Shown: positions 34,829 through 42,605 of the stretch, in pieces
Position numbering within the stretch: the stretch's first letter is position 1
Layout of the letters: each line of letters starts with the position of its first letter
Assembly: GCA_002354655.1 (NCBI GenBank)
Contig: DELY01000039.1
Span: 1-45,095 of the forward strand
Origin: Pseudomonas sp. UBA2684
GTDB lineage: Bacteria > Pseudomonadota > Gammaproteobacteria > Pseudomonadales > Pseudomonadaceae
DNA length: 45,095 bases
Direction of reading: 5' to 3'
Position numbers and translations under genes: made by a program
The notes under the pieces: generated by a model
What the model saw: only the letters and a program-made list of their open reading frames with translations
Databases searched by the model: none
Told to the model about the DNA's origin: nothing

Positions 34829-35574
34829 TGTTGGTCTCGTCGAATGAACTGACCGCTCTGCTCAAGCGGGTATTCGAGGGCATGGGTTATCCCGTCGGCT
34901 CCTACGAGGATGCCGCCAGCCTGGTGAAGTGGCTGCAGGTGCACGGCGAGCAGGGCTTTGGCGAACTGCAACGGGCTTTGCCCTATGTGGCCGACCGCCA
35001 GCGTCCGGCAGTGCAACTGCTCGCCGAGGAAAGCCAGACGTTGCTGTTCGATTGCTTTGGGCGCAGCGCCCTGAACTGCCTGCCGAGCATTGTCGAACTG
35101 GCCGCAAGCAAAGTGCTCGAACAAGGCTGCGTCACGCTCAAGGTGCGCAACTGCCACAACCGCAAGTTCATCCTCAAACTGCTGGTCGACTGCGCGCGCC
35201 AGGGTATTAGCGGGCTGGCCTACTGGCAGAATGGCAAGCAGCCGGTCAGCGAACATGTCGCCAGCATCGCTGCCGGTGCCGCCTACCCAGCATACAGCGA
35301 GGCTCTGCTGGAGCATGCCAGCGCGGCCGCTACGCAGACCCTGACCCTGCTGTTGAGTACCCACCTCGATCTGCTCGGCCAGTTGCGCGCTGGCGCGGGG
35401 CGGCGCAGTGGCTATCGCCAGGTCAGCCCAGAGCAGTTCGCCCAGGCCGGGCAGGGCGCCCTGGAAGGCGGCATGGATATCGCCATTGAGCTGTGGCAGC
35501 AGCTCAATCAGTTGGCTGCGGCGGTGCTGGTGGAAAACTCCGAGCAGTCGCGCAGCGGCGCCGGCGGCCGCTGA
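34828..35574 (+). CDS. DUF3726-like protein
   Basis: A 248-residue soluble protein beginning MLVSSNELTALLKRVFEGMG, followed by EDAASLVKWLQVHGEQGFGE. That opening is reminiscent of the DUF3726 family and distantly of the N-terminal region of Ldh_2-type dehydrogenases, but no cofactor-binding motif is clear. The ATG at 34828 overlaps the upstream stop codon by one base (TGATG), so it needs no separate ribosome-binding site and depends on the 573-residue gene. The TauE-like gene starts 24 bases after its stop. The role is unknown. The family assignment is from memory and moderately sure. Confidence 0.8.
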   Translation: MLVSSNELTALLKRVFEGMGYPVGSYEDAASLVKWLQVHGEQGFGELQRALPYVADRQRPAVQLLAEESQTLLFDCFGRSALNCLPSIVELAASKVLEQGCVTLKVRNCHNRKFILKLLVDCARQGISGLAYWQNGKQPVSEHVASIAAGAAYPAYSEALLEHASAAATQTLTLLLSTHLDLLGQLRAGAGRRSGYRQVSPEQFAQAGQGALEGGMDIAIELWQQLNQLAAAVLVENSEQSRSGAGGR

Positions 35575-35598
35575 GGCGGTCAGTGCTGGGCGTCCGTC

Positions 35599-36351
35599 AT
35601 GGGTTACAGCGGCGTCGAGGGGCTGGCCCTGTTGATCGTGTTGTTCGCCAGTCTGGTGCAGGCCCTGCTCGGCATCGGTTTCGCCCTGCTCGCGGCGCCG
35701 TTGCTGTACTTGCTCGACCCCGGTTATGTGCCAGGCCCGGTATTGCTGCTGGGGTTCTTCCTGGCCGCCTGCATGCTGCTCGGCAACCGCCGGCCACTGG
35801 CCTGGCGCCGACCCTTGCCAGCCATGCTCGGGCGGCTGCCTGGCGCCTGGTGTGGCGCGCTAATTCTTGGCCTGCTGCCATCCGCCTGGCTTGGTCTGTT
35901 GCTGGGCGCTTGCGTGCTGCTGGCGACCCTCTTCAGCTACCACCGGCGGGCGTTACCCTGTAGTGCGCGCAACCTGGCTGTTGCCGGTTTTTGCTCGGGG
36001 TTGATGGGCACCGCCACTTCGGTGGGTGGCCCACCTATGGCGCTGGTTTACCAGAGCCGCAGCCGCCACGAGATCCGCGATGAGCTGGCGGCCTTCTTCT
36101 TTCTGGCCACGCCGCTGTCGTTGTTGCTGCTGCTGTACCGAGGGTGTCTGCCCCTGGAGTATTTGCTCAGCACACTCAAGTTGGCGCCCGCGGTGGTGGC
36201 CGGTTATGGCATGGCGCATGCTCTGCAAGGCCGCTTCGAGCAAGGCCGGCCACGGCGGCTGTTGCTGCTGCTCTCGCTGCTGGCCGCCGCCTGGCTGGTT
36301 GGGGTCAGCCTGTGGCGCCTGGTGGGTTTTAACGCAGTCTCGGCAACCTAG
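35599..36351 (+). CDS. TauE/SafE (TSUP) family membrane exporter
   Basis: A 250-residue inner-membrane protein with about eight hydrophobic segments in two halves. The family-typical first helix is ALLIVLFASLVQALLGIGFA, and the second-half motif GFCSGLMGTATSVGGPPMAL has the conserved glycines and prolines. TSUP proteins move sulfite, sulfoacetate or other organic anions. It is the last gene of the rightward arm (24 bases after the DUF3726-like gene), suggesting export of an anionic product such as sulfite from the orphan pathway. The last residues (GFNAVSAT) and the stop codon are encoded by a remnant of a family A element, so the native C-terminus was probably altered. Confidence 0.82.
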   Translation: MGYSGVEGLALLIVLFASLVQALLGIGFALLAAPLLYLLDPGYVPGPVLLLGFFLAACMLLGNRRPLAWRRPLPAMLGRLPGAWCGALILGLLPSAWLGLLLGACVLLATLFSYHRRALPCSARNLAVAGFCSGLMGTATSVGGPPMALVYQSRSRHEIRDELAAFFFLATPLSLLLLLYRGCLPLEYLLSTLKLAPAVVAGYGMAHALQGRFEQGRPRRLLLLLSLLAAAWLVGVSLWRLVGFNAVSAT

Positions 36352-36366
36352 GTAGTTTTCCAGTGG
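36327..36366 (+). mobile_element. Family A element remnant at the end of the TSUP gene
   Basis: GGTTTTAACGCAGTCTCGGC, AACCTAGGTAGTTTTCCAGT and GGTC line up with the right end of the 14968-15106 element (TTTTTAACG...GTATCGGCAACGTAGGTAGTTTTTCAACGGCC) with a few mismatches. Only this end survives. It supplies the last codons and TAG stop (36349-36351) of the upstream gene. Confidence 0.7.
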
Positions 36367-36375
36367 TCTCTCCTG

Positions 36376-36433
36376 CCTAGGAGCCTGTCGGACTTGACCG
36401 TCCGTAGCGAGGGAAAGTCCGATAGGCTCCTGG
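36376..36433 (+). mobile_element. Family B internal-deletion derivative, 58 bp
   Basis: CCTAGGAGCCTGTCGGACTT begins the element, as in the full copies, and AGGCTCCTGG ends it. The left arm runs to GGGAAAGTCCG and then jumps to the right arm just inside the terminal repeat. The two arms share AAGTCCG at the join, which points to deletion between short direct repeats. It lies 77 bp before a full copy. Confidence 0.8.
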
Positions 36434-36510
36434 CTGTAGCACTGGTTGCGCAAGGTTTGCCGTAGGCGGCCAGCGGGCTATGGTGGCGGGGCTTATGGCA
36501 CACTGCGCGG

Positions 36511-36680
36511 CCTAGGAGCCTGTCGGACTTAACGCTGTTCTACTGCGGAAAAGCCGGATGCGGTCATTTTTGCCGCTCTTTCTCGTTAAATAGCTAGCTA
36601 TTTAACGAGAAAGATCGACAAAACTGACTCGATCCGGACTTTCCCTCGCTACGAACGGTCAAGTCCGACAGGCTCCTAGG
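36511..36680 (-). mobile_element. Family B inverted-repeat (MITE-like) element, copy 2
   Basis: A 170-bp element, inverted relative to the copy at 21793-21962 and nearly identical to it. It has perfect terminal repeats, TA at both ends and an intact 38-bp perfect central palindrome (36577-36614) that can form a long cruciform. The right end abuts the Shine-Dalgarno sequence (AGGAG, 36678-36682) of the DTW-domain gene. Confidence 0.9.
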
Positions 36681-36688
36681 AGATACCG

Positions 36689-37291
36689 ATGTCACGCCCT
36701 CATTGTCCCCGCTGCACCCGTCCGCTTGAGCATTGTCTGTGCGCGCTTATTCCGCAGTTGCCGAGCCGTACCCGGGTGCTGATTTTGCAGCACCCGAGTG
36801 AGGTCAAACATGCCTTGAATACGGCACGCTTGGCGGCGTTAGGCCTCTGCAATGCCGAGTTGCGGGTGGGCGAGGTGTTCGAGGATTTGCCGGCGGTATT
36901 GGCCAAGCCGGGCTATCAGGCGCATTTGCTGTTTCCGGGGGAGGGGGCTCTGCCGTTGCCGTCACTGGCGGGGCAGGATGCTGGGCTGCCGGTGTTGCTG
37001 GTGGTGCCCGATGGCACCTGGCGCAAGGCGCGCAAGTTGCTGCACTGCAACCCGCTGTTGGCGACGTTGCCGCGCGTGACCTTGGCGCCTGGGTTGCAGT
37101 CGCGTTACCGCTTGCGCAAGGCACCCGAGCCCGGCGCGTTGTCGACCATCGAAGCGGTGGTGGCGGCGTTGCAGGTACTCGAAGCGCCCACCTCGTTCGA
37201 GGCGTTGCTCAAACCGTTCGAGGCGTTGATCGAGGGGCAGATTGCGGCAATGGGCGAGGACACCTTTCGCCGCAACCACCAGCGCGATTGA
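36689..37291 (+). CDS. DTW-domain protein, probable tRNA-uridine aminocarboxypropyltransferase
   Basis: A 200-residue protein with an N-terminal zinc-binding cysteine cluster (C6, C9, C16, C18 in HCPRCTRPLEHCLC) and the DTW-family core. The signature appears as DGTW (108-111) in VVPDGTWRKARKL, preceded by LILQHPSEVKHALNTARL and followed by SRYRLRKAPEPGALSTIEAV. The E. coli member TapT (YfiP) transfers the 3-amino-3-carboxypropyl group of S-adenosylmethionine to U47 of tRNA; the same role is expected here. The start at 36689 has AGGAG 6 bases upstream, with a family B element immediately before it, so its promoter must lie within or beyond that element. Confidence 0.9.
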   Translation: MSRPHCPRCTRPLEHCLCALIPQLPSRTRVLILQHPSEVKHALNTARLAALGLCNAELRVGEVFEDLPAVLAKPGYQAHLLFPGEGALPLPSLAGQDAGLPVLLVVPDGTWRKARKLLHCNPLLATLPRVTLAPGLQSRYRLRKAPEPGALSTIEAVVAALQVLEAPTSFEALLKPFEALIEGQIAAMGEDTFRRNHQRD

Positions 37292-37353
37292 GCCGAGTCG
37301 ACCCCCGGGCGGGCTGAAATGCTGCCGGCTTGTCTGCCGTTTTGCGGGCCGGT

Positions 37354-37380
37354 GGTGGACAAGGCTTCGCCATGTCCACC
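37354..37380. repeat. REP-like hairpin between converging genes
   Basis: GGTGGACA (37354-37361) and TGTCCACC (37373-37380) form an 8-bp stem with an inner GGC-TTC-GCC stem. No T-run follows. It lies between the DTW gene and the end of the secretion operon and might act as a shared transcript end. Confidence 0.6.
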
Positions 37381-37439
37381 CTACCTATGCTCAAGGCGTG
37401 CTTGCGGGGGCAACGCGTAGGCTTGTCCGCCGGGGTTGT

Positions 37440-38798
37440 TCAGCGCTCACGTAACGCTTCGGCGCGGGCTTTGAGTACCGGTTTGAGCAGGTAGTCCAGC
37501 ACGCTTTTTTCGCCGGTGATGATGTCTACGGTGGCGATCATGCCGGGGATGATCAGCAGCGGGTGTTCGTTGCTGCCCAGATGGCTTTTGTCGGTGCGTA
37601 CCTGGATCAGGTAGAAGCTGTTGCCTTCTTCATCGGTGATGGTGTCGGCGCTGATCAGTTCCAGGTTGGCGCGCAAGCCGCCGTAAATGGTGTAGTCGTA
37701 GGCGCTGAACTTGACCATGGCTTTCTGCCCGGGATGCAGGAACGCCACATCCTGGGGGCGCACTTTGGCTTCGATCAGCAGGTTGTCTTCCAACGGTACG
37801 ATTTCCAGCATGTCGCTGCCGGGCTGGACCACGCCACCGATGGTGTTGATCTTCAGTTGCTTGATGATGCCTTTGACCGGCGACAGCACGGTGGTGCGGC
37901 TGACCCGGTCTTGAATGGCGGAGCTGGTGGCGGTGATTTTCTTCAGCTCGGTGCGCACTTCGTTGAGTTCTTTGAAGGCGTCCGAGCGGAACGCCAACTC
38001 GGACTCCTCGATCTTGCTCTTGATCTCGCTGACCGCCGACTCCGCGCGTGGAATGGCCAGGGTGGTGGCATCCAGCGAGCCGCGCACTTCTACCGCGCTG
38101 CGGCGCAGGCGGAGTATTTCCACTTGGGAAATCGCCCCGGTGGCGACCAGCGGCTGCGACATATTCAGTTCCTGTTGCAGCAGGCCGAGGCTGGAGCGGT
38201 ATTGCTGGGCTTTGGAGCGAAATTCCGCCAGTTCCTGGCTTTTCTGCCGCAGTTGCTCGCCGAGTGTGCGTTGTTCGCTTTGTAGGCGTTGTTGCCGTGA
38301 GTGGTACAAGGCCAGCTCGTCTTCGGCCAGTTGTGGGGCGTCGCGGCTGATTTCTTCCGGCATGGCGATGGGCCGGCCTTCGGCTTCGGCAGTCAGCCGT
38401 TCCACACGGGCGATCAGCGCCAGGCGATCGGCCTCGGTTTCACCTTTGTTGGAGAGAAAACGGGTGTCGTCGAGGCGCAGTAACACATCGTCCTTGTCCA
38501 CCACTTGGCCTTCACGCACGAAAATCTCGCTGACGATGCCGCCTTCGAGGTTCTGGATCACCTGAATCTTGCTGGACGGAATGGCTTTGCCTTCGCCGGT
38601 GGTGACTTCTTCGAGCACGGCGAAATTGGCCCAGAGCAACGCGACGATCAGGCAGGCACTGACCACCCAGATGGTGATACGCGAGAACCAGGGCGAGTCT
38701 TCCAGAATGGCGCCGTCGACCTCCGGCATGAACTCGGTGTCCTGTTTTTGCCGGTTTAGGCTGGCGAAGTAATCGTGCATGGATTGGGGCAGTTGCAT
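37440..38798 (-). CDS. HlyD-family type I secretion adaptor (LapC-like)
   Basis: A 452-residue membrane-fusion protein that bridges the inner-membrane ABC transporter and the TolC-like channel. It has a short cytoplasmic N-terminus, one transmembrane helix at about 41-60 (ITIWVVSACLIVALLWANFA), a beta-barrel/lipoyl half (GGIVSEIFVREGQVVDKDDV), a long coiled coil (about 130-300) and the closing barrel with the HlyD signature region near the C-terminus (KSHLGSNEHPLLIIPGMIATVDI). It is last in the leftward operon. A 214-bp family A element separates it from the ABC gene; its own Shine-Dalgarno sequence (AGGA) is retained in the target duplication and flank. Confidence 0.93.
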   Translation of the reverse strand: MQLPQSMHDYFASLNRQKQDTEFMPEVDGAILEDSPWFSRITIWVVSACLIVALLWANFAVLEEVTTGEGKAIPSSKIQVIQNLEGGIVSEIFVREGQVVDKDDVLLRLDDTRFLSNKGETEADRLALIARVERLTAEAEGRPIAMPEEISRDAPQLAEDELALYHSRQQRLQSEQRTLGEQLRQKSQELAEFRSKAQQYRSSLGLLQQELNMSQPLVATGAISQVEILRLRRSAVEVRGSLDATTLAIPRAESAVSEIKSKIEESELAFRSDAFKELNEVRTELKKITATSSAIQDRVSRTTVLSPVKGIIKQLKINTIGGVVQPGSDMLEIVPLEDNLLIEAKVRPQDVAFLHPGQKAMVKFSAYDYTIYGGLRANLELISADTITDEEGNSFYLIQVRTDKSHLGSNEHPLLIIPGMIATVDIITGEKSVLDYLLKPVLKARAEALRER

Positions 38799-38813
38799 AA
38801 GGCTCGTCCTATA

Positions 38814-39027
38814 CAGGCCGTTGAAAAACTACCTACGTTGCCGATACTGCGTTAAAAACGGCCTCGAATGCGAGCCCAGTCAAAATGCTCATTTACACCA
38901 CGTAAACTGCGCTTTTGACTCACTACGTTCGCCCTGCGGGCCAGCCTGCGGCTGTTACTCCGCTGCGCTGCGTTTCGGCCGTTTTTGCCTTGTCTCGGCT
39001 GCCTCGCCTACATTTTTCAACGGCCTG
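38814..39027 (-). mobile_element. Family A element, 214-bp copy, inserted in the secretion operon
   Basis: It begins CAGGCCGTTGAAAAA and ends TTTTTCAACGGCCTG. It is flanked by a 5-bp direct repeat CTATA (38809-38813 and 39028-39032), which is good evidence of transposition. Relative to the copy at 14968-15106 it carries additional internal sequence (about 38869-38885 and 38927-38972). It encodes nothing. It lies between the ABC transporter and HlyD genes, and its long terminal inverted repeats could form a strong hairpin in the operon transcript. Confidence 0.9.
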
Positions 39028-41187
39028 CTATACGGCGGCCGGGCCGACACGGCCCTTGCGCAAGGCTTCGATCACCGATTCTTTCGGGCCATCGGCGACG
39101 ATATGACCGTTATCCATGACCACCAGGCGATCGACCAGGCTGAGCATCGAGGTGCGGTGGGTAATCAGCAGCATGGTTTTGCCTTGGGCCCAGGTTTGCA
39201 GGCGGTTGCGCAGGATCTCCTCGCTGGTGTTGTCCATGGCGCTGGTTGGCTCGTCGAGCAGCAGAATTGGCGGGTCGAGCAGCATGGCGCGTGCCAGCAG
39301 TACCGCCTGGCGTTGGCCGCCGGAGAGCAACTGGCCGCGTTCGCCAACCGGGCGGTCGAAGCCTTGCGGGTGTTGCCGGGCCAATTCGCTGACGCCGGCC
39401 AGTTCCGCCACTTCGAGCATGCGCGCATCGCTGATGTAGCGCGCGCCCAGGGTCAGGTTGTCGCGCAGGCTGCCGGCCAGCAGCGGCAGGTCGTGCGCCA
39501 CGTAGCCGATCTGGTGGCGTAGGTCGGCGACGTCCAGCTGACGCAGGTCAAGGTTGTCGAGCAGGATCTGCCCTTCATCCGGGTTGTAGAAGGCCATCAG
39601 CAAGCGGCCGAGGGTGCTTTTACCCGAACCACTGCGGCCAATGATGCCGATACGTTCCCCGGCGGTCAGGCGCAGGCTGATTTTCGACAGTGCCGGGCTG
39701 CTTTGTCCGGGGTAGCTGAAGGTGACTTGGCGGACATCCAGCATGCCTTTGAGCTGAGTGCGTTCCAGCGGCCGTTGCTTGGCTTGGCGCTCTTGCGGCA
39801 AGGCCATCAAGGCGTCGGTGCTGGTCATGGTCAGGCGCGCTTGCTGGTAGCGGGTGATCAGTCCGGCGATCTGGCCGAGTGGCGCCAATACCCGGCTGCC
39901 GAGCATGTAACAGGCGACCAGCGCGCCGACGCTGAGGTTGCCAGCAATGATGATGTACACCCCGGCGACGATGGTCGCCATGCCAGCGAACTGTTGAAAG
40001 AACAATGTGCCATTGGTCGCCAGCGACGAGAGGAAGCGGGCGTGGCTGTCTAGCCGGGTCAGGGCGCCGTGGGTTTTTTCCCACTCGTGCTGGCGCTCGC
40101 TTTCTGCGCCGCAGGCCTTGAGGGTTTCCAGCCCGCCCAGGGTCTCGATCAGCAGGGCTTGGCGTTGCGCGGCCAGCGTCAGGCTTTTCTGCACCGTGTC
40201 GCGCAGGCGGGCCTGAATAATCAGGGCAAACACCGCCGTCAGTGGGAAGGCCAGCAGCGGTATCACCACCAGCCAGCCGCCGATCAAGCCGATCACGGCA
40301 ATCATCAGCAGGGCGAAGGGCAGGTCGATCAGGCTGGTCAGGGTTACCGCGGTGAGGAATTCGCGCAGGCCCTGGAAGTCGTGGATGCTTTGCGCGAAGC
40401 CGCCAATGGTTGCCGGGCGCGCTTTCATCGACATGCCGGTGATGCGCTCGAATAGGGTGGCAGACAGCACTACATCGGTTTTCTTGCCGGCGGTGTCCAG
40501 CAGATGCGCACGCAGCACGCGCAAGAGCAGCTCGAAACCGGTGCCGATAAACAAGCCGATCACCAGTACCCAGAGGGTCGATGTGGCCTGGTTGGGCACG
40601 ACGCGGTCGTAAGTCTGCATGACGAACAGCGGCACCATCAGGCCCAGCAGGTTGATCAGCAGGCTGGCGAGGATGGCGTCGGTGTACAGCCAGCGCGACA
40701 GTTTCAGGGTGTCGCGGAACCAAGCGTCGATACGCGGCAGCAGCGGTGTGCGCGCTTCTTCCAGTTCGTGCCGCGGGCGGGCGAAAAATGCCTGGCCGCT
40801 GTATTCGCTGGCTAATTGCTCGCGCTCGACCCACTGTTCGCCGCCTTCGGCCTCGCACGGCAGGATCAGGGCCTGGTTCTTGGCGCCCCACTTGCGCAAC
40901 ACCGCACTGCGACCATCCTTGAGCAACAGCAAAACCGGTAGGTTCAAGGCGGAAATGGCGTTCAGTTCGCGCCGCAGCAAACGTCCTTGCAAGCCTGCCC
41001 GTGCTGCCGCGCGGGGTAGCAGATCGGCGCTCAGGCATTGCTCCGGCATCGGCAGCCCGGCGCTCAGGCTGCCACGGCTGGCAGAGCAGCCGTGCAGCTT
41101 GCAGAGGATCAACAGACCATCCAGCAACGGATCGTCGTGGCTCAAGCGCGGGTCACTGGATGGCCCATTCCGTTCCATGGTCGTCAC
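39028..41187 (-). CDS. Type I secretion ABC transporter/ATPase (LapB-like)
   Basis: A 719-residue inner-membrane exporter. The N-terminal ~130 residues resemble a C39-like domain without a catalytic cysteine motif, as in LapB-type exporters of large RTX adhesins. A six-helix membrane domain (~165-440) and a nucleotide-binding domain follow. The latter has Walker A GRSGSGKST near 512, signature LSGGQRQAVLLARA near 620 and Walker B ILLLDEPTSAMD near 641. GTG at 41187 has GAGGAG 9 bases upstream; an ATG three codons later is a less well-spaced alternative. It lies 23 bases after the TolC-like stop. The last codons (AAV, TAG) run into the CTATA target duplication of the family A element. Confidence 0.93.
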   Translation of the reverse strand: MTTMERNGPSSDPRLSHDDPLLDGLLILCKLHGCSASRGSLSAGLPMPEQCLSADLLPRAAARAGLQGRLLRRELNAISALNLPVLLLLKDGRSAVLRKWGAKNQALILPCEAEGGEQWVEREQLASEYSGQAFFARPRHELEEARTPLLPRIDAWFRDTLKLSRWLYTDAILASLLINLLGLMVPLFVMQTYDRVVPNQATSTLWVLVIGLFIGTGFELLLRVLRAHLLDTAGKKTDVVLSATLFERITGMSMKARPATIGGFAQSIHDFQGLREFLTAVTLTSLIDLPFALLMIAVIGLIGGWLVVIPLLAFPLTAVFALIIQARLRDTVQKSLTLAAQRQALLIETLGGLETLKACGAESERQHEWEKTHGALTRLDSHARFLSSLATNGTLFFQQFAGMATIVAGVYIIIAGNLSVGALVACYMLGSRVLAPLGQIAGLITRYQQARLTMTSTDALMALPQERQAKQRPLERTQLKGMLDVRQVTFSYPGQSSPALSKISLRLTAGERIGIIGRSGSGKSTLGRLLMAFYNPDEGQILLDNLDLRQLDVADLRHQIGYVAHDLPLLAGSLRDNLTLGARYISDARMLEVAELAGVSELARQHPQGFDRPVGERGQLLSGGQRQAVLLARAMLLDPPILLLDEPTSAMDNTSEEILRNRLQTWAQGKTMLLITHRTSMLSLVDRLVVMDNGHIVADGPKESVIEALRKGRVGPAAV

Positions 41188-41210
41188 GTTCTACTGCTCC
41201 TCAGCCGGGA

Positions 41211-42569
41211 CTACTTCATTTCCGGCAGACGTGCCTCGCTCTTTACATCGGAAAGGGCTACAGCCTCGGCCGGTACGACTACCTGTTGCTGACGCAGCAG
41301 GTCACCCATGGCAGCAATCACGCGGTACATGGCGAACTCTTCGGTGTAGCGCACTTCGCTGTAGCGGCGGTTGGCGGTGAAGAGTTCGTTCTCACTGTCG
41401 AGCAAGTCGAGCAGGGTGCGTTGGCCCAGGCCGAACTGCTGTTGGTAGGCCTCGCGCACTCGCGAGGTGTAGTCGGCGTAATCACGGGCCTTGGGCGTTT
41501 GCAGGCGGGCGTTTTCCATCGCGTTCCAGGCCAGCGAGAGGTTTTCGTTGAGCAGGCGCAAGGCGTTGTTGCGGATGTCCATCGATTCGTTGACCTGGTA
41601 TGCGGAGGACTGCAGGCGTGCTTTATCGCGCAGGCCATTGAACAAGTTGTAGTTCATTACCACGGCCGCGCGCCAGGTGTTGTAGTGGCCTTCGTCGCCC
41701 TGGATGTTGTCGTCCGCGCTGGTGGCCAGCTCGACATCGAAGCGCGGGTAGAACGGCGCTTTGGCGACTTCGTATTGTTTCTCGGCGGCCTGTACATCGG
41801 CTTGTGCCGACTTCAGGAAGGGGTTGTTGTCGACCACCATCTGCCGCGCGGTCAGCAAGTCTGCCGGCATTGCGCCTTTGACCGTCAGCGGCGCCACCAA
41901 CTCGTCCGGCATGCGGCCTACGGCGCTGTAAAAATTCGCCTCGGCGTCGGCCAGGTTGACCTGCTCGGTGTAGAGGTTGTTTTCCGCCAGGGCCAAACGG
42001 GCGCCGGACTGGTCGAGGTCGGCCGTGCTGCCGACCCCTTGCTCGCTGCGCAGGTCGATCTGGTCATTGATGCGTTGGTGGGCGAGCAAGTTGTTTTTCG
42101 CCAGGTTGACCATTTCACGGCGCTTCAACACGTCCAGATAAACCTCGACGGTGCGTAATGCCAGGCTTTCCGAGGTGCCCAGTACGCGGTAAGCCCGTGA
42201 GTTGACCACGGCTTCGGTGCGCTCGACTTCGTTGGGGGTGTTGAAGCCATCGAACAGCATCTGCCGCAAGCGCAACTCGGCGTTGCGGTAGTTGAGGGTT
42301 TCGGTGTTGTGATCATTGTCTAGGGCGCGCGTGCTTGGGCTGTCGGTGTTTTCCCGGCCATAGCCCACCAGCAAATCGACCGTCGGCAGGTAACCACCCT
42401 TGGCAATCTTCACCTCTTCGTCCGATGACAGGCGGCTGTTAACTCCCGCGCGAATTTCCGGGTGATTGTCCAGGGTGCTCTGAATCGCTTCAGACAACGA
42501 TATGGCCTGCGCGTGAGAGCAAGCCAACGCCAGCAAAATACTGCTCCACAGCGGATTGAAAACTCGCAT
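41211..42569 (-). CDS. TolC-family outer-membrane channel (LapE-like)
   Basis: A 452-residue outer-membrane efflux channel. A signal peptide covers 1-22 (MRVFNPLWSSILLALACSHA, cleavage after AQA), then two TolC repeats follow with long coiled-coil helices (ISLSEAIQSTLDNHPEIRAG; DVELATSADDNIQGDEGHYN; QQQFGLGQRTLLDLLDSENE). I chose the ATG at 42569 because GGAG sits 9 bases upstream and it gives a proper signal peptide; a longer frame to 42761 adds 64 non-conserved residues over the promoter. It is the first gene of the secretion operon, divergent from the giant adhesin it is expected to export. Confidence 0.92.
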   Translation of the reverse strand: MRVFNPLWSSILLALACSHAQAISLSEAIQSTLDNHPEIRAGVNSRLSSDEEVKIAKGGYLPTVDLLVGYGRENTDSPSTRALDNDHNTETLNYRNAELRLRQMLFDGFNTPNEVERTEAVVNSRAYRVLGTSESLALRTVEVYLDVLKRREMVNLAKNNLLAHQRINDQIDLRSEQGVGSTADLDQSGARLALAENNLYTEQVNLADAEANFYSAVGRMPDELVAPLTVKGAMPADLLTARQMVVDNNPFLKSAQADVQAAEKQYEVAKAPFYPRFDVELATSADDNIQGDEGHYNTWRAAVVMNYNLFNGLRDKARLQSSAYQVNESMDIRNNALRLLNENLSLAWNAMENARLQTPKARDYADYTSRVREAYQQQFGLGQRTLLDLLDSENELFTANRRYSEVRYTEEFAMYRVIAAMGDLLRQQQVVVPAEAVALSDVKSEARLPEMK

Positions 42570-42605
42570 GTGATGAATCTCCATGTTGGATGTTCTGTTC
42601 CTGTC

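Noticed and set aside
36577-36614. Long perfect palindrome considered as an attachment site or replication terminus
   Set aside because: It is the centre of the family B repeat element and is partly present in the other copy; no integrase or dif-like sequence is nearby.
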